Source: Nitrospirota bacterium (GTDB taxonomy: Bacteria > Nitrospirota > Nitrospiria > Nitrospirales > UBA8639). From it: a stretch of 10,790 bases of DNA. The notes under the pieces were generated by a model that saw nothing but the letters and a program-made list of their open reading frames with translations, did no database searches and was not told where the DNA came from. Positions within the stretch are counted from its first letter, which is position 1, and every line of letters begins with the position of its first letter. The stretch is taken from positions 168,541 through 179,330 of the forward strand of contig CP070628.1 in the NCBI GenBank assembly GCA_020355985.1, written 5' to 3'. The translations under genes and the position numbers were made by a program. Shown one piece after another: positions 1 through 5,607 of this stretch.

Positions 1-1329
1 AAGCCCAGAAAAAATGGAAGCCATTCCGACCGCTAAAGAGACGGCACCCCCGGGTCGTCCGGAGACATCGACTTCCACCATGTTTGAGAGTTGTTCGATA
101 TGTTGAGTGGGAAACCCCATATTCTCCAACGTTTCAATTGAGAGATGAGTGTTGATGGCGAAATAATCACCGGGAACCAATAGGCACGCGGCGATGAGAG
201 CAATCACGCCCACGAAACTTTCTAAAAGCATCGCACCATATCCCACAATAGCTTGGGATTCCTGGCTGATGAGTTTTGGTGTCGTGCCTGAGGATACAAG
301 GGAATGAAACCCGGATATGGCCCCACATGCGATGGTGATAAAGAGAAATGGAAAGAGTGTGCCGGGAATGATTGGGCCGTTTCCACTTATAAACTCGGTC
401 GTTCGCGGCATTTCGATGGTGGGGGCTAACAGGATGACTCCGATTCCTAGTAGGGCAATCACCCCCAATTTCATGAATGTGGACAAATAATCTCGAGGGA
501 CCAGGAGGATCCAAACGGGGAGAACGGACGCCAGAAACCCATAGGTGGCGAGGCACCACGTCAATGTGGTGCGATCCCACAAAAACCAATCCGCCCATTC
601 CGATTGAGCCACGATTCGACCAAAGATAATGGTGAAAACCAATAACGCCAAGCCAATGAACGTCATTTCTCCGACTTGTCCGGGGCGAAGCTTTTGTAAA
701 TACAGCCCCATGATAACGGCGATGGGTATCGTCATGACAATGGTAAACGTCCCCCAGGTATTTTCATACAGGGCATTGACGACAGCCAAGCCTAATCCGG
801 CTAGCGCTACGACGACGATAAAGAGTACGGCTACGGCAGTCGCTAATCCGGTGATAGGTCCCAATTCAGAATGAGCGATTTCTGGTAGCGAACGTCCATT
901 TCTCCGCATGGATGCCACAAGAATAATAAAATCCTGTACCGCTCCAGCTAGCACGGCCCCAATGACGATCCATAAAAATCCCGGAAGAAAACCAAATTGT
1001 GAAGCGAGTACCGGTCCCAACAATGGGCCGGCTCCGGCAATGGCGGCGAAATGATGGCCAAAGAGAATATATTTGTTGGCGGGATAAAAATTCGTCCCGT
1101 CTTCCAGGCGATACGCCGGTGTGCGCCGGTTGTTGTCCAATTCCATGACACGACGAGCCAAAAACCTTCCGTAAAACCGATAGGCCAGGACATAGAAACA
1201 TGAAGCCGCGACGACGAGCCATAGCCCATTCACTTTTTCATGAGGATTGAGGAAGCCGACCACATGGCCAAATGCGATGGCGCAGAGGATTGCCAGGCCA
1301 ACCCAGCCAGCTTTATGCATTATTGTCAT
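1..1329 (-). CDS. cstA: Carbon starvation protein A / pyruvate-type transporter, C-terminus cut by window edge
   Basis: Inner-membrane carrier of the CstA/BtsT family, whose studied members take up pyruvate or peptides, often under carbon limitation. Reading leftward from 1329, one frame stays open for 443 codons to the window edge; family members are about 600-700 residues, so the C-terminal third is missing. Clear family signatures are TPAYRLEDG (70-78), NKYILFGHHFAAIAGAGP (85-102), AGAVQDF (128-134) and CGAISGFHSLVSSGTTPK (335-352). Many hydrophobic segments run throughout (for example about 8-25, 36-50, 160-185, 195-211, 222-240, 258-277, 286-302, 322-342 and 363-385). The start at 1329 is preferred over the ATG at 1320 because AGGA lies about 10 bases upstream of it. 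The upstream neighbour on the same strand is a small membrane protein 88 bases away. Family assignment is firm; the substrate is not readable from the sequence. Confidence 0.93.
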   Translation of the reverse strand, partial: MTIMHKAGWVGLAILCAIAFGHVVGFLNPHEKVNGLWLVVAASCFYVLAYRFYGRFLARRVMELDNNRRTPAYRLEDGTNFYPANKYILFGHHFAAIAGAGPLLGPVLASQFGFLPGFLWIVIGAVLAGAVQDFIILVASMRRNGRSLPEIAHSELGPITGLATAVAVLFIVVVALAGLGLAVVNALYENTWGTFTIVMTIPIAVIMGLYLQKLRPGQVGEMTFIGLALLVFTIIFGRIVAQSEWADWFLWDRTTLTWCLATYGFLASVLPVWILLVPRDYLSTFMKLGVIALLGIGVILLAPTIEMPRTTEFISGNGPIIPGTLFPFLFITIACGAISGFHSLVSSGTTPKLISQESQAIVGYGAMLLESFVGVIALIAACLLVPGDYFAINTHLSIETLENMGFPTQHIEQLSNMVEVDVSGRPGGAVSLAVGMASIFSGL

Positions 1330-1417
1330 GGGAAAACCATCCTATCAATGGACTTAGAAGGAGTAAACCATTGAATAATTCATCGAGATCCTGAAGGATG
1401 CCTTACGACTGGGCATG

Positions 1418-1843
1418 TTAATCAAAGGTAAATGGGGGCTTGCCAGACTTTTCCCGGAAGGCATTGATGGCTTTAAGAATTTGGGGATGCTGAATGAGTT
1501 TTTGTTCCAGACGATGTTTGCCGGGAAAATCAATAAAGAGAATTCCTAACAGCATTGTCAGTAATCCCTGTCCCGGCAAGAACAGCATAGCGATTCCTGC
1601 TAGAAGAAAAATGATTCCCACAATATTTTTGATCATGAGGCCGAGGGTTCGAATCACAGGATGATGGTTAGCAAACCACGGTTTGTGGTGGTGATTTTTG
1701 AAGTAATCAGGGGGCAGCCGGATTAGAATAGCCGGAATGGCGATAAGGGTGCCCACAAAGGCGATCACAGAAAATATGATCAAGCCGACCCACATTTCTT
1801 TGGATATCCATGATTCGGCGAATTGAATAAATTGATCAATCAT
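1418..1843 (-). CDS. PGPGW-type two-helix transmembrane protein
   Basis: A 141-residue membrane protein of unknown function. Hydrophobic segments lie at about 18-42 and 70-104, separated by a polar, His-rich loop (HHHKPWFANHHP, 51-62). The second segment carries PGQGLLTMLLGILFIDFPGK (90-109), which matches the pattern of the PGPGW putative transmembrane family: Pro-Gly-x-Gly, then a small hydrophobic stretch, then Phe-Pro before a basic amphipathic tail. The classic Pro-Gly-Pro-Gly-Trp is here Pro-Gly-Gln-Gly-Leu. The C-terminal 35 residues are soluble and basic. No clear Shine-Dalgarno precedes the ATG, so the start is less sure. It lies upstream of cstA on the same strand and could share its transcript. 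The family call rests on motif resemblance; no biochemical role is known to me. Confidence 0.8.
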   Translation of the reverse strand: MIDQFIQFAESWISKEMWVGLIIFSVIAFVGTLIAIPAILIRLPPDYFKNHHHKPWFANHHPVIRTLGLMIKNIVGIIFLLAGIAMLFLPGQGLLTMLLGILFIDFPGKHRLEQKLIQHPQILKAINAFREKSGKPPFTFD

Positions 1844-1906
1844 ACAAACACTTTGGGGTGAGCAATAGGAATCAAGGAATTCGTCGAAGCGTCATGAAAA
1901 GATGGA

Positions 1907-1936
1907 TTGTACTGTACCTTAGCGGCAATCTATAAT
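1907..1936 (+). promoter_or_regulatory. Sigma70-like promoter of the EVE-domain gene
   Basis: TTGTAC (1907-1912) and a perfect TATAAT (1931-1936) are 18 bases apart, giving a predicted start near 1943 and a leader of about 60 bases. The -35 box overlaps a small palindrome GTACTGTAC (1909-1917) that could be an operator. On the opposite strand TACAAT (1906-1911) could act as a -10 for the divergent membrane-protein gene, though without a good -35. Confidence 0.5.
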
Positions 1937-2003
1937 TCCCAGCCCATTGTTGGAAGAGAGGCTTGGTATCGAAGGACAGCATTAAAACTAACAAAGGATC
2001 GTT

Positions 2004-2495
2004 ATGCCACAGTATTGGTTATTCAAATCCGAGCCAACAAGTTTTTCCATTCAAGATCTCGCGCAATCCCTTGACCAAAGGACCTGTTGGGAAGGTGTTC
2101 GTAACTACCAAGCCAGAAATTTTCTAAAATCCATGAATGTTGGGGATCGAGGGTTTTTTTATCATAGTAATGCGGATCCTCCAGCTATTGTTGGAACGGT
2201 GGAAGTTGTGAAGGCGGCCTATCCTGATCCCTACGCGTTCGATCGCAAGAGTCGATACTTTGATTCCAAAAGCACGCCCGATGCGCCCCGTTGGTTCCTG
2301 GTAGATATCAAGTTGTTGAAGCCTTTCTCGAAACCGTTGTCCTTGGAGTTTTTGCGAACAATTAAAGGGCTCGAAAACATGGAATTGTTACGGAAAGGTT
2401 CTCGTCTTTCCGTACAACCCGTTCGTCCAGAGGAATGGAAATGTGTCTGCTCATTGGCGGCTCCAACCAAACCGGCACGGGGTTCAAAAGTATAA
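2004..2495 (+). CDS. EVE domain-containing protein
   Basis: A 163-residue soluble protein that is almost entirely one EVE domain, a PUA-like fold related to human THYN1. Several EVE proteins bind modified cytosines or modified RNA bases through an aromatic pocket; the target of this one is unknown. Signatures in order are YWLFKSEP (4-11), CWEGVRNYQARNFLK (28-42), FFYHSN (51-56), the DPYAFD to SRYFDSKS stretch (75-90), RWFLVDIK (96-103) and LLRKGSRLSVQPV (128-140). AAGGA just before the ATG supports the start. It has its own promoter and no restriction or methylation partner beside it, so it looks like the widespread housekeeping form rather than one in a defence island. It converges on the YciI-like gene with a 29-base gap. 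Confidence 0.92.
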   Translation: MPQYWLFKSEPTSFSIQDLAQSLDQRTCWEGVRNYQARNFLKSMNVGDRGFFYHSNADPPAIVGTVEVVKAAYPDPYAFDRKSRYFDSKSTPDAPRWFLVDIKLLKPFSKPLSLEFLRTIKGLENMELLRKGSRLSVQPVRPEEWKCVCSLAAPTKPARGSKV

Positions 2496-2514
2496 CCGGA
2501 TATCTGCGGTTTTG
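2494..2514 (+). terminator. Weak terminator-like hairpin between convergent genes
   Basis: AACCG (2494-2498) pairs with CGGTT (2507-2511) around an 8-base loop, followed by a T-rich run TTTTGTTT. The stem is only five pairs, so termination is plausible but not convincing. Its position, at the stop of the EVE gene and before the convergent YciI-like gene, is where a terminator is expected. Confidence 0.3.
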
Positions 2515-2524
2515 TTTCGGCGAT

Positions 2525-2824
2525 TCAGGTCTTTTCTGACTCGAGTTCTCGAGGAAAGACTTGCATGAAGGGATGAACCGTGACCTCCTGAAAAACCCCA
2601 TTGGTCATGTAAGGATCGTCTTGGGCAAAAGCCTGTACTTCTTCAAGAGAGTCGGCTTCTACCACAATTAAACTGCCTGTTTTATCCGTTAGGGGTCCGG
2701 CCAAAATCACTTTGCCCTTTTGTGCCCATTGCTCTAGTCGTTGAAGATGGGCTTGACGATACAAGGGGCGCTTGGCTGAACCATCGGGCCCATCCGTTCC
2801 CAAAATAACGAATTTCACCGGCAT
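2525..2824 (-). CDS. YciI-like (YCII-related domain) protein
   Basis: A 99-residue protein of the YCII-related, ferredoxin-like fold family. Family members are small dimers with a putative His/Asp active site and no generally agreed reaction. Visible signatures are FVILGTDGPDG (5-15), RQAHL with the conserved His26, ILAGPLTDKTGSLIVVEADS (40-59) and FAQDDPY (66-72), which holds the conserved Asp before Pro-Tyr. The start at 2824 (MPVKF) is chosen because GGAAGGAAGG lies directly upstream; an in-frame ATG at 2836 would add four residues but has no ribosome binding site. The DUF2203 gene lies 118 bases upstream on the same strand, so the two may be cotranscribed. Family confident, function unknown. 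Confidence 0.88.
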   Translation of the reverse strand: MPVKFVILGTDGPDGSAKRPLYRQAHLQRLEQWAQKGKVILAGPLTDKTGSLIVVEADSLEEVQAFAQDDPYMTNGVFQEVTVHPFMQVFPRELESEKT

Positions 2825-2834
2825 CCTTCCTTCC
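2825..2834 (-). promoter_or_regulatory. Ribosome binding site deciding the YciI-like start
   Basis: On the minus strand, GGAAGGAAGG lies immediately before the ATG at 2824 and inside the longer reading from 2836. This purine-rich run favours the shorter protein, although spacing is short (about 3-4 bases from the first GGA core). Confidence 0.5.
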
Positions 2835-2942
2835 ATATGTGTAATGAGATGGGGCGCATCTCCGCGTTAGGTCAAAAGCCACAATGCAAGGTGATGATTC
2901 ACTGGGGAAATGGAATATAGACTGAATCAGGCAGGAAGAAAA

Positions 2943-3359
2943 TTAGGCTTCTGGCTCGTCTATGGGTTGCCGGTCTGAATAGCCGCTGTCAATGTCATGC
3001 CACCAACATACCTGGTCTTCTCCAGATTTCCAGCATAAAAACACCAGTTTATCATTGAGCATAAAAGGGAAATCACAGAGGCCGATTTCCACATCTTTGA
3101 TAACAACGCCTACTTCTTGTATGGCGTGCAAGCTGCCATTGATATCCTGTAACCCTTTGATATATTTGACTCCCACCACCGTACCCCCACCCGAGGACGC
3201 TTGGGCGCTGGCTTTTTTGACTTCTTCGCGCGTCTCGATAAGAGCCTGGCGGCCCTGTTTAATCGATGCCCAATGTTGCTCAAGTTCGGGGATTAAAGCA
3301 TTGGCTTCAGAGAGCGTGAAGATTCGTTCGCTGGAAAAAGGAAACCCTGATTCTGACAT
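2943..3359 (-). CDS. DUF2203 family protein
   Basis: A 138-residue soluble protein matching the DUF2203 pattern. The N-terminal half begins FTLSEANALIPELE (14-27) and continues as a charged, probably helical stretch (about 28-55). A Gly-rich linker SSGGGTVVGV follows. The C-terminal half has the conserved pieces VVIKDVEIGLCDFPF (85-99), LVFLCWKSGE (104-113) and WWHDIDSGYSDRQPID (119-134). The many invariant Trp, His, Cys and Asp residues in that half suggest a binding or catalytic site, but no function is established to my knowledge. AAGGA lies 9 bases before the ATG. It faces away from rho across a 511-base gap, and the YciI-like gene follows downstream. Confidence 0.88.
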   Translation of the reverse strand: MSESGFPFSSERIFTLSEANALIPELEQHWASIKQGRQALIETREEVKKASAQASSGGGTVVGVKYIKGLQDINGSLHAIQEVGVVIKDVEIGLCDFPFMLNDKLVFLCWKSGEDQVCWWHDIDSGYSDRQPIDEPEA

Positions 3360-3409
3360 AAGGAAGAATCCTTCTGTTGAGCTTTCAATTACGGTAGGGA
3401 TGGTTTACC

Positions 3410-3438
3410 ATAATATCTGGAAGGGTGCCAACCATAAA
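3410..3438 (-). promoter_or_regulatory. Possible promoter of the DUF2203 gene
   Basis: On the minus strand, TTTATG (3433-3438) and TATTAT (3410-3415) are separated by 17 bases, placing a start near 3403 and a leader of about 45 bases. The -10 box matches the consensus at five of six positions; the -35 box is poor. Confidence 0.35.
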
Positions 3439-3460
3439 TTTGTGTAGAAAAAACATTAAC

Positions 3461-3485
3461 AAGCCCAGAGGCTTAAGTTTTTTTT
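3461..3485 (+). terminator. Hairpin followed by eight T residues
   Basis: AAGCC (3461-3465) pairs with GGCTT (3470-3474) around CAGA; AAG then leads into eight T (3478-3485). In rightward orientation this looks like a short intrinsic terminator, but no rightward gene precedes it. It could block readthrough into rho from antisense transcription over DUF2203, or end a small RNA. Read leftward, the hairpin is followed by GTTAATG and then six T, a poorer fit. The stem is short. Confidence 0.4.
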
Positions 3486-3507
3486 CGCTCTTCCGAAAAC
3501 GAAGCTA

Positions 3508-3537
3508 TTGACAAGTTATTCATGTGTGAGATACATA
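3508..3537 (+). promoter_or_regulatory. Possible rho promoter
   Basis: A perfect TTGACA (3508-3513) is followed 18 bases later by TACATA (3532-3537), a weak -10; a TGA just upstream gives partial extended -10 character to the overlapping GATACA. If used, the rho leader would be about 330 bases. Confidence is limited by the poor -10. Confidence 0.35.
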
Positions 3538-3782
3538 GTTACTAAGACCTGCCGAATAGTGTAAAAGCTATATCCGCCTAATTAACTTCCCGGACCCATT
3601 AGTTTTAACCCAAATTTCGTAGATAGGACATCACGGCTGCCATTGACAAGGGTGGTTCCCCCAGTTGTTCTGAGCATTCATTCTAACCTAAACAATCCCA
3701 GTCTCAATATTATGAACAGAAGAAGAGGTTGAGTGTTTCTTCGAGAGAGTACTACCAAAATACGGAATTTTATCCTTAACAT

Positions 3783-3866
3783 ATGAAATATCTAGTTTGT
3801 CTCCTTCCCAACCGGTTTACCCAATCGCATGCCCTAGGAAATCCTTCCAGTCAACCAATGGAGTAA
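3783..3866 (+). other. 27-codon upstream open frame touching the rho ribosome binding site
   Basis: ATG at 3783 opens 27 codons (begins MKYLVCLLPNRF, ends SSQPME) and stops with TAA at 3864-3866, four bases before the rho ATG. The final codon GAG is part of the rho Shine-Dalgarno sequence, an arrangement that would allow translational coupling. There is no Shine-Dalgarno before its own ATG, and a chance open stretch of this size is common. E. coli has an unrelated leader peptide, rhoL, ahead of rho; no sequence likeness is visible. Treated as a candidate, not a gene. Confidence 0.15.
3860..3863 (+). promoter_or_regulatory. rho ribosome binding site
   Basis: GGAG sits 7 bases before the ATG at 3871 and fixes the rho start. 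It overlaps the end of the upstream 27-codon open frame. Confidence 0.6.
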
Positions 3867-3870
3867 TTTT

Positions 3871-5121
3871 ATGCATCTTGCCGAACTGAAGCAGAAGTCT
3901 ATCGGAGAGTTGAATGATTTAGCGCGGGGACTCAAAATCGATGGTGCCCCAAATTTGCGGAAGCAAGAGCTCATATTCTCCATTCTTCAAGGCCAAAGCG
4001 AAAAAAATGGCGTGATTTTTGGAGAAGGAGTCTTAGAGACTCTCTCCGATGGGTTTGGGTTTCTCCGGGCGCCGGACTCGAACTATTTGCCAGGGCCGGA
4101 TGACATATATATTTCTCCTTCACAAATTCGACGGTTTAATCTGAGAACCGGAGATATTATCTCTGGACAAATCCGCCCTCCCAAAGATGGTGAGCGGTAT
4201 TTTGCGCTCTTGAAAGTAGAAAAGATCAATTATGATGAGCCTGAAGTTCAACGCGATAAGATTTTGTTTGATAATCTAACGCCGCTATATCCAGAAGAAC
4301 GGATCAATCTCGAATTTGATCAACAAGAATATTGTACACGGGTGATGGAGCTGACGACTCCTATTGGGAAAGGCCAGCGTGGGCTCATCGTGGCTGCGCC
4401 ACGGACGGGTAAGACCATGTTGCTGCAAGCAGTGGCTCGAGCCATTATTGCCAATCAACCTGAAATTGTGCTGATTGTGTTACTAATCGATGAACGACCA
4501 GAAGAAGTGACCGATTGGCAAAGGCAGGTTAAGGCTGCTGAGGTGATTAGCTCAACCTTTGACGAACCGCCTCAACGGCATGCGCAAGTCGCGGAAATCG
4601 TCATGGAAAAGGCGAAGCGTTTGGTTGAGCATAAGCGGGATGTGGTGATTTTGTTGGATAGTGTGACCCGTTTGGCTCGTGCCTATAATACAATCTCGCC
4701 TCCAAGTGGGAAGGTCTTGTCCGGGGGGCTAGATTCCAATGCTTTACAACGGCCGAAACGGTTTTTTGGGGCAGCCCGTAATATTGAATTTGGTGGGAGT
4801 CTGACGATTTTAGCCACGGCGCTGGTTGATACCGGCAGCCGAATGGATGATGTAATTTTTGAAGAATTCAAGGGAACAGGCAATATGGAGGTGCATTTGG
4901 ATCGACGATTGGCCGATAAGCGGCTCTTCCCTGCCATTGACATCAGCCAATCGGGCACCAGAAAAGAGGAGTTACTCGTTGATCGCGATCGCCTCAACAA
5001 AATGTGGATACTTCGAAAGGTCTTAAGTCCCCTTGGGACCATGGAAGCCATGGAATTTCTCATGGACAAGATTGGGGGCACCAAAGATAACAATGAGTTC
5101 TTGCAATCCATGAATCGATAA
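3871..5121 (+). CDS. rho: Transcription termination factor Rho
   Basis: Hexameric RNA-dependent ATPase/helicase that loads on untranslated C-rich RNA and dislodges RNA polymerase. At 416 residues it is the usual compact length, without the long N-terminal insertions of actinobacterial forms. Domains are a Rho_N helical bundle (about 3-45), a cold-shock-like primary RNA-binding domain (about 50-120) with the RNP1 motif DGFGFLR (60-66), and a RecA-like ATPase (about 155-390). Seen in the ATPase are a Walker A AAPRTGKT (175-182), the catalytic [10 protein letters not shown] with Glu208, a Walker B ending in LLDS with Asp263, the Q-loop region [19 protein letters not shown] (285-303), and the R-loop [13 protein letters not shown] (333-345). 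The Lys that contacts bicyclomycin in E. coli (Lys181) is Arg178 here. It heads a cluster with rpmE 74 bases downstream, a common bacterial pairing. Confidence 0.98.
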   Translation: MHLAELKQKSIGELNDLARGLKIDGAPNLRKQELIFSILQGQSEKNGVIFGEGVLETLSDGFGFLRAPDSNYLPGPDDIYISPSQIRRFNLRTGDIISGQIRPPKDGERYFALLKVEKINYDEPEVQRDKILFDNLTPLYPEERINLEFDQQEYCTRVMELTTPIGKGQRGLIVAAPRTGKTMLLQAVARAIIANQPEIVLIVLLIDERPEEVTDWQRQVKAAEVISSTFDEPPQRHAQVAEIVMEKAKRLVEHKRDVVILLDSVTRLARAYNTISPPSGKVLSGGLDSNALQRPKRFFGAARNIEFGGSLTILATALVDTGSRMDDVIFEEFKGTGNMEVHLDRRLADKRLFPAIDISQSGTRKEELLVDRDRLNKMWILRKVLSPLGTMEAMEFLMDKIGGTKDNNEFLQSMNR

Positions 5122-5153
5122 TTCAAAATAGAGCATTATCAACGATCTGGTCT

Positions 5154-5168
5154 TATTCGGACCGAATA
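5154..5168 (+). repeat. 15-base palindrome upstream of rpmE
   Basis: TATTCGG and CCGAATA are perfect 7-base inverted arms around a single A, 27 bases before the rpmE ATG and inside its leader. It could be a protein binding site or a small RNA hairpin (five pairs around GGACC). No T-tract follows, so it is not an intrinsic terminator. It does not resemble a classic Zur box. Function unknown. Confidence 0.4.
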
Positions 5169-5195
5169 TCTGTTAGACGTGGCAAAGGAGAGAAC

Positions 5196-5423
5196 ATGAA
5201 AAAGGGAATCCATCCAACATATGAATTTGCCAATGTGAGCTGTGCTTGTGGGATGTCTTATCAAACACGGACCACGGTGGGAGATTTAAAAGTCGATATA
5301 TGTTCCAGTTGCCATCCATTCTTTACGGGTACTCAAAAGATTGTTGATGCCGAGGGTCGGGTGGAACGCTTTAATAAAAAATATTCAAAAAAAGCGACGA
5401 CGAAAACAAAGGCAAAAGCCTAG
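5196..5423 (+). CDS. rpmE: 50S ribosomal protein bL31, zinc-binding type
   Basis: A 75-residue ribosomal protein of the large-subunit central protuberance that helps bridge the two subunits. The N-terminus [11 protein letters not shown] and the four cysteines Cys16, Cys18, Cys36 and Cys39 (CAC near 16-18, CSSC at 36-39) mark the zinc-containing C+ form rather than the zinc-free paralogue made in starvation. [22 protein letters not shown] (38-59) is diagnostic in content. The C-terminus is a Lys/Thr-rich tail (from about 62) likely to touch rRNA. AAAGGAG lies 5 bases before the ATG. It sits between rho and prfA, a typical place. Confidence 0.97.
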   Translation: MKKGIHPTYEFANVSCACGMSYQTRTTVGDLKVDICSSCHPFFTGTQKIVDAEGRVERFNKKYSKKATTKTKAKA

Positions 5424-5473
5424 CGGAGTTTTTTTCACTCCCTTGTCCTACCTCACTACTCCCTAATAGCATT

Positions 5474-5520
5474 CGCCCAATTTGGGTGTTGAACATAATT
5501 AGTTAAACGGTTTCAACATC
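5474..5520 (+). other. Two mutually exclusive hairpins between rpmE and prfA
   Basis: CGCCCA (5474-5479) can pair with TGGGTG (5483-5488; one G-U pair). GGTGTTGAA (5485-5493) can instead pair with TTCAACATC (5512-5520; nine pairs, one G-U) around an 18-base loop. The two share bases 5485-5488, so only one can form at a time. Neither is followed directly by a strong T-tract. They may serve as an rpmE 3' end, an RNA processing site or nothing. The 184-base gap otherwise holds only the prfA -10-like element. Confidence 0.3.
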
Positions 5521-5570
5521 TTAGGTTCTTTTAGAGCTGTGCCTATGGTTCTTCCTGCTGTAGGGCACCA

Positions 5571-5579
5571 TGCTAAAAT
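5571..5579 (+). promoter_or_regulatory. Extended -10 promoter candidate for prfA
   Basis: TGCTAAAAT is an extended -10 element (TGn plus a hexamer matching TATAAT at five of six bases). No -35 is seen 16-18 bases upstream, which extended -10 promoters can tolerate. Transcription would start near 5586, shortly before the prfA starts. Confidence 0.4.
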
Positions 5580-5607
5580 ATATCAATGACAATACACTCG
5601 TGCAGTA

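Larger units (their letters stand above)
3360..3870. other. 511-base intergenic region and rho leader
   Basis: This gap separates divergent DUF2203 and rho and has no convincing protein gene. It contains a probable leftward promoter (3410-3438), a hairpin with a T-tract (3461-3485), two exact TTGACA boxes (3508-3513 and 3643-3648), of which only the first has an acceptable -10 partner, and a 27-codon open frame ending at the rho ribosome binding site (3783-3866). The rest is AT-rich sequence in which I recognise no riboswitch or RNA family. Known rho genes (E. coli) have long leaders used for autoregulatory attenuation, so a long leader here is unsurprising. Confidence 0.6.

Noticed and set aside
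167..1229. Apparent leftward open frames that could suggest a frameshifted cstA
   Set aside because: They lie in frames other than the true one. The real cstA frame is open without a break from 1329 to position 1 and gives continuous family motifs.
1387..1402. ATCC-TGAA-GGAT hairpin between the PGPGW-type gene and cstA
   Set aside because: Four base pairs and no T-tract on either strand; too weak to call a terminator.
2992..3447. Rightward 151-codon open frame
   Set aside because: It is antisense to the DUF2203 gene, whose motifs are clear, and its product has no recognisable domain or ribosome binding site.
3507..3650. Nine-base direct repeat ATTGACAAG at 3507-3515 and 3642-3650
   Set aside because: One repeated nine-mer in a 500-base stretch is near chance expectation, and the second copy has no usable -10 at the right distance.
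3712..3732. Short open frame reading MNRRRG in the rho leader
   Set aside because: Six codons, no ribosome binding site; chance is the simplest explanation.
4683..5126. Leftward open frame over rho
   Set aside because: It is a mirror of the highly conserved Rho ATPase coding sequence, with low-complexity Ser/Arg content typical of antisense reading.
5425..5441. GGAGT/ACTCC hairpin just after rpmE
   Set aside because: The T-run is inside the loop and none follows the stem, so it is not a convincing intrinsic terminator.
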